A stretch of DNA of 64,000 nt from Neospora caninum Liverpool (lineage: Eukaryota; Apicomplexa; Conoidasida; Eucoccidiorida; Sarcocystidae): contig NC_018396.1 of NCBI RefSeq assembly GCF_000208865.1, positions 2,847,101 to 2,911,100 on the forward strand, given 5' to 3'. Both the position numbers and the translations under genes were made by a program. Below are positions 12,213 through 23,700 of this stretch, piece by piece. Position 1 is the stretch's first letter. Each line of letters starts with the position of its first letter. The notes under the pieces are model-generated. The model searched no databases and was not told the origin of the DNA. It saw only the letters and a list, made by a program, of their open reading frames with translations.

Positions 12213-13830
12213 TGGTTAGAAAGATAAAGGGGGAAGCATTATTGTCATTTTGAGCCAGTAAAAGGCCGTGCAGTTTGTCAAAGATCTTCATATCAACCAG
12301 ACCATTGCCCGCGTTTAGCATGCAAGTTTCCCGTATCCGTCTGATTTGGGAATTTGCTGCCTGATTATTTGCCGACTGGTCAGCGGATGGACTCTCTATT
12401 GTTATGAGGCGTTTGCCTGTCCAATTGTAGCTTCGGTTAGAATGCCGCGTTGGCTCCGAATTCTGGACCAGAATGACCTTGTCCCATTCGAAAGCCTTTA
12501 ACGCTCTCTTTTTTGTCTGATGATTCGCGGTGAGATGCTAGCCAGGCGTCCCCGCTTCTCGAGCCAGTTCCGACCTAAAGACGCCCCCGAAGTACTCGCG
12601 TCAGCTTACGAAAGATGGTGTAGACCCCATCCTCCGGTTTCTGGTTGCTGCTTGAGCGCTGATTAAGCCTTTAGATTCGGGGGCAAGTGAGAACGCAAAG
12701 AATTTTGCCATGACGTGCAAATTGCCTCCTCCACGTCCCTGACAGCTCACACACTCGGCCCAGCACCCGTGCGGTTCCTGACCTGCTTCGTGGAACAACT
12801 CACAGGTGCCCGCTACGAAACACAACATGGCCCCTTCTGCCTGATTGGCTTAAATGTGACAAAGCACCACAAAAGCGGCAAGTTCTGGAAGATTGCGTTT
12901 CAGTGTGTTCCGCAGGTAGACCCCGTACACGTTAGTGGTGTGTCGGTGCGTAGTAGCCAGAAAGCTCGAGAAAGAGACAGAAAAAGGGGACTTTGGAAGG
13001 TGGAGGGGAAGCAGCGGAAAGCGCTGAGGAGAGACGGTTCTTCTGTCTGCCTCTGCTTGGCTGGTGTAACAGGCATCTACGTGCTTCAAACGGGCGCTTG
13101 CATGAGTCCGGTTGCCAAACCGTTTCTAGGTTCCATTCCTGGACCGAAGAGCGAGCCCAATGAACTGTATGCACATCCTTTCTGAATGTTTCGCATGCCG
13201 TGCCAGTCTGCCAAGATTTAAGTTTTCTGCTGGTCTTCCAACTCAGGCTTCGAAGAGCTTCTTGCCTGGCGCTTCTCTCGCAGCCTCACCCGCCAGAATA
13301 GGGGAGGGTGTGCTGGGTGGTCAATTGCATGCGTGGCCAGAGAGCTCTTCTGTTTCGTCTCCGTTGCCTTCTCTTCCGATTGCATTCTTGCCTGTTGCTT
13401 GCCTCGATCCTGTCTTGCTCAATTTTTCGCAGAGAGAGGCTCCGAAGGAGCCCCGTCTTCTCTGTGCGTGGTCGCCGAGCATCTATCCCAGTTGGCCGCA
13501 GTCGACCAGCGAGTTCGAAAATCAGAGCACGACAATTTCTTTCGTCTTCCACTTTTAAAACCGTTGTCTTGTGCTGCACACCTACGCCATCTTTTTTTGC
13601 TGCTGTGTCCGCTTCTCGTTTTGTCCAGACACGTACAGAAAAGTCCGTCTCGTCAGTCGGTTGCCACACACGCGTTTCCTCCGTGCCGCTTGCCTTCAAC
13701 TGAGACCGGGAGAAAGTTGACCATTTTTCTTATCACGGTTTGCTCGCGCCTTTCGCCGTTCTCTCCAAGCGGAAGAAAGAAGCGGGAAACTCAAAAACGA
13801 AAACTGGCTGCCTACGCGTAGCTCGAGACC
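12213..13830. other. intergenic: tRNA upstream and FPPS promoter/leader
   Basis: No coding sequence supported. The last few hundred bases before 13831 are CT-rich on the plus strand, as is common in coccidian 5' leaders, and probably hold the FPPS promoter and untranslated leader. Confidence 0.45.
13326..13332 (+). promoter_or_regulatory. TGCATGC motif upstream of FPPS
   Basis: A TGCATGC heptamer lies about 500 bases upstream of the FPPS start. TGCATGC-type motifs are known ApiAP2-bound promoter elements in apicomplexans. A single short match can occur by chance; the same core also occurs in introns in this window. Confidence 0.25.
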
Positions 13831-16800
13831 ATGGCAGCAGTGTCCGCCTTGTCCTGCCGGGCTAGGCAAGGACACGCGCTTCTTTCTCAGCATTCGTCCC
13901 TTCGCGCTTATCCCTCTTTTCCTCCCCTGGAAACCACTGCTTTCTCTCTGTCTGATTCTCCTCTCTTTTCTTCCCTCCGATGCGCTTCTCCCTCCTTTCC
14001 TCCCTTGGAAACCACTGCTTTCTCTCTCTCTGATTCTCCTCTCTTTTCTTCCCTCCGATGTCGCCCACCTGTCTCCCGGTGTCTCTCTCTCTCGGCCCGT
14101 CTGCGGGGACACTGCGGTCTCTCACCTTCTCTGGCTTCCAGATTTCCAAATAGCGGTCGCCGGCCGTCCTCGTTTTCTCTCTCTTCTCACTTGTCTACTT
14201 CTTCCCATCTTTCTTCGTGTCGTTCCACTTCCTCCCGGTCCCCCTCTGGGTGCCCGTCAACCTCCCCCGACTCTGCTTCCGTGAGCAGTCCTTCCTCGGT
14301 TTTTCGTCGATCGCTTTCTTCGTTGCCGCCGAAGAGAGAGGCGACTGTCGCCTCCGGAGAAAAGGAAACGGGCGCACCTTCTCGCCCCGAAAATGGAGCC
14401 TCAGCTGTCTCCGACGGAACCCGCCCCTCAGAGACAGGCGCTGCAGCCGCTCTGGAGGCTGCCTGGCGAGCCTCTGCCCATCAAGTCGAGGAGCGGTTTA
14501 AAGAGGTAGGCTCCACGACCGAGCTCGAAGAGAAAAGCGGCTGAGAGAAGAAAGAGCGAAGACTCGAGAGAGGAGGCAAAAGAAGCGGCGAAACAGAGAA
14601 TCCGCGACGAGACAGAAGACCAGAAGGGAACAATGCAGGGAAAAACCTCGACAGGGAGAAATCCAGGCGCTTTGCAACTGCGGGGTCTTTTCGGTGTAGC
14701 TGGGGGGTTATGTCTGATCTCTCTCGCTTTTCTTTATGCGACGAGGCCAAGGAAACAAGGCGACACCTTTTGCCCGGCCTTGTGGCGCGCCTTCCATTCC
14801 AGTACGCCGCGTCGACCGCGGGAAACAAAGAGAGATCGAGCCTCTAAGCAAAACCTGCGTAGACAGATCCCCGTGTTTCCCTCTTGAGTCTCGATTTGCC
14901 TTTCCTCGTGATCGTTCCCCTCCGATCCGCCACCGCATGCATGGCCTCCTTCTTGTCGCTTGGTCATTTTCCTGTGAGAACTGCGCGGAAAACGCTCGCG
15001 CTCCTCTCCCCCCCGCTGTGCCTTCTGCGCGCCGCTTCATTCTGCTCTCTTCCTCTGTGTCTTGTGTGGATGTTCCTGGCAGGCACTCGGTGAAGTTCGC
15101 AGGACCGTCTTGCGCCACATCGCCGGTCTCGGTCTCCCTCCCTCCCTCTCTGCCCGAGTTCTGAGCTACTACGCGCGGCTTCTGGACTACACGTGCACCG
15201 GTGAGTCTTTCGAGTAAAACGTGGAAGGAAAAAGACGCGCGGCCGGGTCTCTCGCGTCCCTTTCAATATCGCATCTGCTCCTTCTCTTTCGTTCTTGCAG
15301 GTGGAAAATTAACGCGTGGCATCCTTGTCCTCTACGCTGCTGCCGCTGCCTCCCACGCACCTCTCATCCCTCCCTTTCCTTCGCCTTCGTCGTGTTCTTC
15401 CCCTTCTTCCTGCTCTCCCCCTTCTTGTTCTCCCCCTTCTTCTTGTTCTTCCCCGTCTCCCCCTTCTTCCTGTTCTTCTTCTCCCTCTGCCCCCGCTTCC
15501 TCTCCCACAGAGGATTCGACTTTCCCTCCGCTGTCAGCAGCTCTTCCGCCGTCGTCCTTTCGATCTCTCGTCGCTCTCGGCTGGTGCGTCGAACTCCTGC
15601 AGTCCTGTTTCTTGGTGATGGACGATGTGATGGATCATTCTATCACTCGCCGAGGCAAACCTTGCTGGTACCAATGTGAAGGCATTGGCGTGAGCAACGC
15701 AGTGAACGACTCTCTCGTTCTCGAAGCTGCGGTGTACAGGTGAGTGGTCTCTTCTCTCTTGTCGTTTAACGGAACCGAGGGCCAGAGGCTCGGCGCAGTT
15801 TCGCAGAGACTCAAAGACCCGCGAACCTAAGGCTATTAGCCGCCTCGAGGTCGACGCAGCCACGGGCTGTCGAACTTCTATCTGGTCATTTCTCTTTCGC
15901 TCTTGGTTCTCTCGCTCCGCGGAGCGACACGGCGAGGGAAAAGGATGCTCACACACAGGCGGGAGACGGGGATAGGTGGCCCCAGTGTCCCCTCACAACG
16001 ATGCGGTGGTAAATGGGAGTCTCTCGTCGTCGCGCTTTTGTCTTTTTTCCCGTCTTTGGCGCGTCTTTCACAGAGCTGACTGGTGGAACACGTGTGCCTG
16101 CGGTTAGGCACGCACTTGTCTTCTGGCGGCTGAAAAACTGCTTCGCCTTGCCTTCTGTCGATGACGAAGCTGAGAGAGGCGAGATCATTTGGGCGTGCCC
16201 TCCTCCCGCCTTTTCCCTCTGTCTGTCTTCCTCAGAATCCTTCGCGAGTACCTCGGGGACCATCCGGCGTACGCGTCGTTCCAAGATCTCCTCCTGGGCA
16301 GCACGTTCACCACGCTCATTGGTCAGCACTTAGATTCTGAGGATGCGCTCGCAGCGCTCGCAGAGGCTTCTCAAAATGACCATTTCCAGAGCGACAAAAA
16401 CAGTGAGCGGCGCTCCGCCTCTCGCGCGTCTCGCTCTTCTCTCTCTCCCTCGGCGGAGGTTCTCGCGCAGAGCCTCGCAGATCGACAGGCAACGGCGGCG
16501 CGACTGAAAACGAGTCATTACTCTTTCTACTTGCCGACTGCTCTGGGTGAGACGAACGTCCTTTCTGCTGTATCATCGCCTTTCTCTTTTCCCGATTCAC
16601 AGAGCCTCCGGCGCGATATTTGGAAGAAGAACCGCCTGCGGCGTCTCCGACAACGAACGGAGAAGAAATGGAGAGAGAAGAAGACGCCTGTCTGATGACA
16701 GTGTCCTCGAGATCGAGAGATGCGTTGCTGGCTAACTCGGGGCGGTGTAATTTCGCAGATGTGGCCAAACTGCTTGCGCTTTTTGGTGTTTAAAAGTGGT

Positions 16801-18406
16801 GTTTCGCATTCGCGTCCTGGCTGTATTCATACCTGGAGTTTTTAGAAGCTGTGTGTCTCTTTCCCCTCCAGGAATGACGTACGGCGGCTTGACCGACCCC
16901 GCGCTCATGGCCCATGCGAAGGAAATCTGTTTTGCAATTGGAGAGTACTTTCAGGTCCGGCTCTGTTTCTCTTCTCTGTGCAAGTCTTTCATGAGTTTTT
17001 ACCTTCTGTGCCGCTGCGTCTGTTTCCCGTTTTTTTTCTCTCTTTCTCTCTCCCGATCCTCGCCATTTCACCCTGCCCGCACCGCAAGTTCACCGTTGCA
17101 CGCCTTCTGAACATGCACATGCAAGCGAAAGCTTTTGTATATATTATTTGTGTGCGTCGCTACGGGAAGCAAGACAAAGATAGCAGGGGAAAGACTGGTC
17201 CCTTCTTCTTGCGTTCGATTCGGAACTTAACGTGAAGTTTGCCACTTGACAAGTCCTCTCTTTCTCTGTACGTGTTCTGAACAAACGCATCCACTCTTCG
17301 CGGGCTGCTGTTTTAGGTCCAAGATGACTACCTCGACTGCTTTAGTGATCCCAAAATCTCGGGCAAAGTCGGGAGTGACATTCAAGAAAGAAAATGCTCC
17401 TGGTTGTTCGTCCAGGTGAGATAAGTAAACACCAAAGGATATATATATATATATATATATATATAACTGTGTATAGAGAATGGACTGCGTAGATATCTAT
17501 GTGCACATGTGTGCAGGTGTAGGTGTACGCTTTTTCATTCACGAAAACACTCTTGCCGATGTCCAGGCGGGCGCTCGGGGGACGACAAACGCGTGCGCGT
17601 GTAGACGCGCCCCGTAGGTCTTTGTGTTGGATATAAATTTCTACAAATGTAACAGCATGCATATGTGCATATATTTATACATACGCAGCTGTATCTTTCA
17701 AACTCCCGCTCTTTCTCTCTAAATATATACGTATGTGTATGTGGACAACTGTAGACAGGTCGTCCTTGTCCATCTCCGACATCTGCGTATGTCGAGCGGT
17801 TTGACTTGTCTCCTGTTTTAGGCAGTGAGGCGAGCTCGCCGCGAGGATCTCGCAGTGCTGCTTCAGGTGTATGGAAAGCCTGAACACGTTGATTGGGTGA
17901 AAGGTCTCTACCGCCGATTAGATTTATCATCGGTGTATTGCCAATACGAGGAAGAAACACTAGCAAAGCTAAAAGGGTAAGGCACTGACGGGATTTGTTT
18001 TCTTCGTGGAACAGAAACGAGTCGAGGTCGAACCACGTTTACCAAAATACAGGCCTCCCTCTAACTGTCGTTTCGCCTGTATCTATGTATCTTCCTATCT
18101 ATTTGTACACGCACATATAGGCGCGTTTCTGTCTGTTTTTTTTTCTGTGTCTCGCTTTATATATGAATACAAGGAGAGGGAACAGATATGTGCGTCTTTG
18201 TGATTTGCAACTCTTTGTATCTCTGAGTGTGTCATGAGATGCCAGTGAATTTGGTTCTTTCGCGTTTATCCGCCACGTGAAAGGATATGTGGACTCGCGT
18301 GTGCCTTTGATTTTCTTTTCGCAGGATGGTTTATGCCTTCCCTCATGACGGCATGCGAGCGTTCTTTGGCCTCGTCCTGGGGAAGCTCCACAGACGCCAG
18401 AAATAG
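13831..18406 (+). CDS. FPPS: farnesyl/geranylgeranyl diphosphate synthase
   Basis: Trans-prenyltransferase that condenses IPP with allylic diphosphates to make FPP (and GGPP in Toxoplasma, from published work), feeding ubiquinone, dolichol and prenylation. Eight exons: 13831-14505, 15083-15200, 15301-15739, 16236-16546, 16872-16954, 17317-17415, 17822-17976, 18325-18406. All phases join and give 653 residues. Visible motifs are GGKLTRG (about 265-271), the first Asp-rich motif DDVMD (372-376) followed by TRRGKPCW, and the second motif DDYLD (545-549). About 200 N-terminal residues are Ser/Arg/Pro-rich with few acids, like a mitochondrial presequence, against roughly 350 residues for a typical FPPS. 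Cys-Phe occupy the fifth and fourth positions before the first DD, where strict FPP synthases usually have Phe-Phe or Tyr; this fits a mixed C15/C20 product. Ser/Pro/Cys-rich inserts interrupt the catalytic fold. The kinase gene downstream converges on it. Confidence 0.95.
13910..14065 (+). repeat. 78-bp in-frame tandem duplication in FPPS exon 1
   Basis: Two nearly identical 78-base units (26 codons) follow each other, each encoding [20 protein letters not shown], with only a few base differences. It lies in the predicted targeting region, away from the active site. Confidence 0.9.
17439..17465. repeat. (TA)n microsatellite
   Basis: About 13 TA units in the FPPS intron between exons 6 and 7, shortly after the donor. 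Confidence 0.85.
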
Positions 18407-20766
18407 GAAGTCCGCTTTCCGTATTTTCCATATTTGCCGTTTCCGGTTCTCTCTGATTTATGGACACAGCCGACTCTTCAAATCCGTCTCCTTCGTCCCA
18501 GAATAAGCAACCAGACGCAGGGGAAACATGCCATGTGGCTTTGCGTCGCTGCTGGCCTCTTGCGGTTGTCTTTCCAGAGAGAAAGGCGATTCGAGACACC
18601 GAAGGGACTGAACCGCTCCCTGTTCCAAATATACAAGAGACGGCCGCTCCATTTCCTCGAAGCATCCCCGGAAGGCGGTTTTTGCACAACACTCCCGCCC
18701 TCGCCGCGGCTGCATTCTTTTCTCGCTCTCTCTGGTAACGGACTTCTCTCCACTTTTCCCGACTCACTCCGAGTCTGACAAAAATGCACACGCAGCGGCA
18801 GCGAAGAGAGGCGTGCTCCATACGGAAACCTGCAAAATGACGAAACCGTCAAATCCCTCTTGGGGAGACACGCCGCGCACGAACGAAGTACACGAGACGT
18901 GCAAGGGGTTGAGAAGCAGTGTCTTCACGGATTTTAGCGGCAAGAACCTGCATCTGTTTCCGTTGCTAGGTTCGCCCTGAGGGTAGACACATGTGGAGAA
19001 CCGGACCAGACCTACGTCGCAGGCACGTGTCTCGAATGGCGTCGCAAGGTGCGTAAACGTAAAACGCTTTCTCACTTTCCTGAAGAAAGAAGACCCACCG
19101 CCCTGCCGCCCATCCGGAAACGAACTGACGAATGTTTCTCCTTTCTTCGTTTCCCATTTTTTCCACCAGGCACTGTTTCTATCGACACCCGTAGCTTATC
19201 CACTCGGTTTTTCTGTGAAGAGGGGAGATGGCGTCGCGAGAGAACAAAGAGGCGTTTTCGTGGGCCTTGCATTTGGGGCTTTCTGCGTTACGGGCTTCGG
19301 CCAGTCTCGGCCCCTTGCCAAACACGTTGAACTTTTTTGCGACGGCTGTCGCTCGCTAGTGATCTCCCGCTCGCGCGTCCGAGAGAGATCCTCACAAAAA
19401 CGAAAGAGAAACGAAACGCAAAGGAAGTTTGCCCCTCCCGCCTTTAAATAACCTGTGAGTTATCCATCTGGAAGAAGTACGCTCTCGCTCTGGTCAGATT
19501 CCCCTGGAGATGCCTGTTTCTTTTCTTGTCTATAATCTCACCAGTGTCTCCATCGGTTGGAACGTGAGAGCAAGCAAGAACTCGACCGCGTACTTTTGTC
19601 TTGTTTCCTCGATTCGTTCACGCGCTCTCTGGACTTCTGAACCCGTGTCCCGTGTCCGTGCTTCCGCGTCACAATGGTAACTTACTACAGACCGTGGGAG
19701 CGAAGACACTCCAATATGTAACTCCGTTCACGGAAATCAAAGGAGCTTTTCACGTTCGTCCCGATAAACTACAGTTCTGCTTAAACTGAGGAGTCAAGTA
19801 GGCTTTCGGCTTCTTTGGCGGCATCACGTCCCACCCTCGCTAACACTATACGCGCGCTCCCCGGCACACATCACTTCTCTTTCTCGCAGCATTCGCCGTT
19901 TTCGGTTTTTTCGGCGTTTCTCTGTCTCGTCAGCCGTTCTTCGCCGAGTCTGCGAGCGACGAGACGCCCCGTGCGCGCTCGCGAAAGGAAAAAGTTTCCC
20001 GGGGCTGCGCCGCCCGTTTTCCCTGCTTCTTTGCTCCCTACCCGCCGGGCGTTCTTCTGCCGTGCAAAAATGCCTATCATGCTTTGCTGGATTAAACTTT
20101 CAAGCGGCTTTTTGGCTCTGCCTTCACGCCGCCCTGAATGCAGGTTTTTCTTTCCCGGGCTCCGTTTGCGCGTGCCTGCCGTGCTGGACAAACGGCCGAG
20201 AAAACGCGAAGGCCAAAAAAGCAGTGGGCGGGGAACACGGCTACACTGCATTCTCTCCTTTGGTATACTCTGTGCGCATATTTCTCCGTCCCCAAAAGCA
20301 CAGGAACCCGCGAGAGAAAGGTGGGCAGGCCCCCTCTGCGGTTTTTCGCCTCTCGCATTCTTTTCTGAGGCAAAGGGCAGGCCTACTGCGTTCGCCCGCT
20401 TCGCACGACGAACATGTTTTCTCTGCGCATTGCTTCTTCCCATTGCCTTTTCACACACACGCAGACATTCGCGGTTCGAAACAAAGGCAAGCCTACGCGG
20501 CTCGGCAGAGTTTGCGTCGCGTGTCTCCCCCCACAACGCATGCACAGAATCGGGTCCATGTTTTCATCGCGCAGCGGCACGAAACGCACGCCTCTCTTCT
20601 TTTTCTGTAAAACTATCACTTGGACACGGGCGCCGACCGTTGCACTTCCCCATGGGTGGCCGAGTCACGCTGTACCTCCACTCAGCATGCTGATAGAGAG
20701 CCCAGGAACTCTAGCGGAAAATGTCGCTGGCTCTTTCCTTTTCGTCTCCACATTCTTCTTTCCGTC
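18407..20766. other. intergenic between convergent FPPS and LAMMER kinase
   Basis: Holds the 3' regions of two convergent genes. No further protein is supported; several long open frames at 19.8-20.6 kb on both strands are mutual shadows. The only distinctive piece is a short mitochondrial-like insertion at 19758-19802. Confidence 0.5.
19758..19802 (-). other. short mitochondrial-type insertion (NUMT)
   Basis: These 45 bases are the exact reverse complement of 44490-44534, which is part of the mosaic mitochondrial insertion in the first aminopeptidase gene. The AT-richer sequence just before it (about 19675-19757) may belong to the same insertion, but I cannot identify it. The likely source is a mitochondrial non-protein segment, perhaps an rRNA fragment. 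Confidence 0.7.
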
Positions 20767-23700
20767 CTACTCAGTCAAATCCGCCGCGAAAAAAGGGTGA
20801 AGGAGCGCGTCTCCCGGAGTCGGCCGCGCTTGCGGATCAATTTGCAGCAGGGAGGACACAAAATCCGCAAAGGCCCGGTGATGCGGGAGCACGAGTGCCT
20901 GCCCAGAAAAAAGAAACAAAAAACAATCTCCTTACAAAAGTATTTGGTGTATAAATACACATATACATATATACATATTTACATACAGATACATATATAT
21001 ACATATATATATATATATATTAGAGTATGCAGGACGTGTAGACTGCTTGAAAAGACGTAAGAGCGAGAGAGACGAGATGCGCATGCTCACGCACAGAGGG
21101 AAGAGACATAAACGTAAAGCAGTTCCGGAGTCTCACATGGAGAGGAACGCAATTCCTGACGCGTTCTTCGCTGTTTGTGCTGGAGGCGCCTTCGGGCCAG
21201 TGGAGACGCAGACGCGAAGTAGTTTGTTCTCTCTCGTCTCTTCTGTCTTTGTCCCGTCTGTCGCGGTCTTCCCCAGCCTCAAAGAAAGGCGGGTACGCCA
21301 AGGTCTCAGACGGGTTGGACGCGAGAGAAGACGGAGAGAGGTATCTGCGACCGTCTGTCGATACAGCAGCCTCCAGCATGTTTGGCGGCATCGGCCCAAT
21401 GATTCGTTCCTAAAAAAACACAAGAAACCGCGGAGACTGTCCACACAGACTCGCCCTCTCGACGGCGAGAGAACCGGCAATAATGCGGCGAAAGAAAACG
21501 AGAGACACCAGACACTCCGAGCACCAGCCGCAAGATGGATAAGGCCCTGAGACACCGACGCACACCCCGCGGTGTAGAGACAGAGATCTCGGGAGTGACA
21601 CAGGGAGAAGCAGAGACAAGCCCCCACCGTGAGTTGCTTTTTTCCGCGCTTGTGAGCCTTTTTCCTTACCATCATCGCGAGATGCTCTAGATGTTCATGT
21701 GTCCGGAAGAGAAGATTTCCCGTGTAGAGCTCCATCAAAATACACCCCAAGGACCACACGTCGCTCGACATGTCCCAGCCCAGACCTAAAATACACCACC
21801 ACACAAACAAATCAGTTGATACATACATACATACATACATACATACATACATACATACATACATACATACATACATACATACATACATACATACACACGT
21901 ACATATGAATTCACACGCGTAGACGCATTACATCTTTCCGTGTGGAGTTTTAAAGCTGAGATCTGTCAACTTTTACACGCCTTGCGTAGCCTGGGGGCCT
22001 AAGCCCAGCAGGCATATGCAAAGACACGTCCTGTACGGGCGCATCGGTGTCCTTGAGAGGCCGAAGATTCAAAAATTTGCCGTACCCAGAATAACTTCTG
22101 GAGCCCGGTACTGTCTGGTGTTGATGAGCGAGGAGTGGTAGTCGTCCTCGAAAGTTGCGCTTCCAAAGTCGATGACTTTCACACCGACTTTCGCCGGTCG
22201 CAGGTAACGGCCCTTCGACGAGGAACTGCTGGACGGCTGAAAACACGCGGGCCCAAAGAAAAACGAGCTGCGTATGTACACCGCGATGCCCCGGTCTATC
22301 TGCAAAGGAAAACGCCTGCATCTCCGTCTACGTGTATCTTGGCATGAGAGTAGAAAGGAGGATATACATGTGTCGGCACATGAATAGAATACAGATATAT
22401 ACCTATAAATATATACATATATAAACACGCGAGCGGACATTCACGCACAGATAAATTCGAATCTGGCTATCCACACAATGGGAAATGGAAGGAGAGAAAA
22501 AACTAAGGAAAGTGTCAACGACAGCGAGAGAAAAAACACAAAGGAAGGGATGAAGAGGCGACCATGTATATACAGCAAGTCAGTGAGCAGTTGTCCCTTG
22601 AGGCTAGGTGCACTAAACAAAGTGGAAGGCGAACAAGCTAGAGACACTTTCTGGAAATGACAAAAGGAACAGGTGAAAAAGCACTAAGGAAAGCCTCGTT
22701 CGTGGTCTCTTTCGTTCCTGTCCTTTGGCTCCGTCACTCAGACATCCTTCCTCCACAACCTGTCTGTTTGGTTTTGTTTTCGACGAACTTACGCGCGGCG
22801 CAGGAACTGGAATGAGGACGTCGTCCAGCAGAAGGATGTTTTCGGGCTGCAAACAGACCGAAAAAAATCCGCATCGCCCCGGTGTACACAGCACCTCTCG
22901 CCCTCGTCATTTCTAGAAAACTGGACCAACTCCCCCATTTTCCGTCCCCACGTCTCCAAACCTGCGTGCTCTCATCTCACACGTTCCACACCCTGTATGC
23001 AGCTAGAGACGAGAGAGCTTGCATGTATGCACTCGAAGGTAAAAGGCAAACTTGTCTTAAGAAATGCGCTGCGAACGCAATCGCCACATGCCCCACCGCT
23101 GACTCGCAGAAACGCAGCAAACCGGCAGGAAGAAAGCCGAGCCTCCACTGCTCTCTACAGAGTCTTGCCGGTAGGCGATGCGCACGCACCCGAGAGTGCA
23201 ACGAGTCAGCAAGGCACATACATACATACATACAAATACCTATGTACGTATATATACATTCATAACTACATGCATATAAACACATAAATATATGTATATA
23301 TATGCATTTATACGTTTAGGGTCTGTATCCGCGTATATAAGGGCGTATATATGTGTATATGCCCAGCAAACAGGATGTGTAGAAAAAGCAAGCAGCTGTG
23401 GGACTGCCGAGTACCTTGAGGTCTGTGTGGGTGAGGCGACAGACTCGGAGGAACGCCAGAGCGATGAGGCACTGTTTCGCCACGATGCGAATATCTTCCA
23501 GGTAGAATCCCTGGTAGTGGTTGTCGGTGAGAAGGTCATACAGACTCTTCCCGAGCTTCTCGAAGACGAGGCACATGTGCCTGCTCTTGTACAGGAAAGC
23601 GTCGTGGAGGCGCACGCAGTGGGAAGAAGAGTACGCCGGGGACAAGGAAGAAACAGAGCCTGCGTCTCGCTCGTTGATCTCGCGAAGAATGTCCACCTCG

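Noticed and set aside
12068..12253. 61-codon plus-strand frame with AVPGIEPGTSRT
   Set aside because: It is the antisense of the tRNA-Pro gene, a common false hit.
12715..13185. 156-codon plus-strand frame upstream of FPPS
   Set aside because: No recognisable protein, low-complexity tail, and overlapping frames opposite; probably intergenic.
21821..21894. Regular repeats considered as a CRISPR array
   Set aside because: Pure tetranucleotide microsatellite with no spacers, in an intron of a eukaryotic gene.
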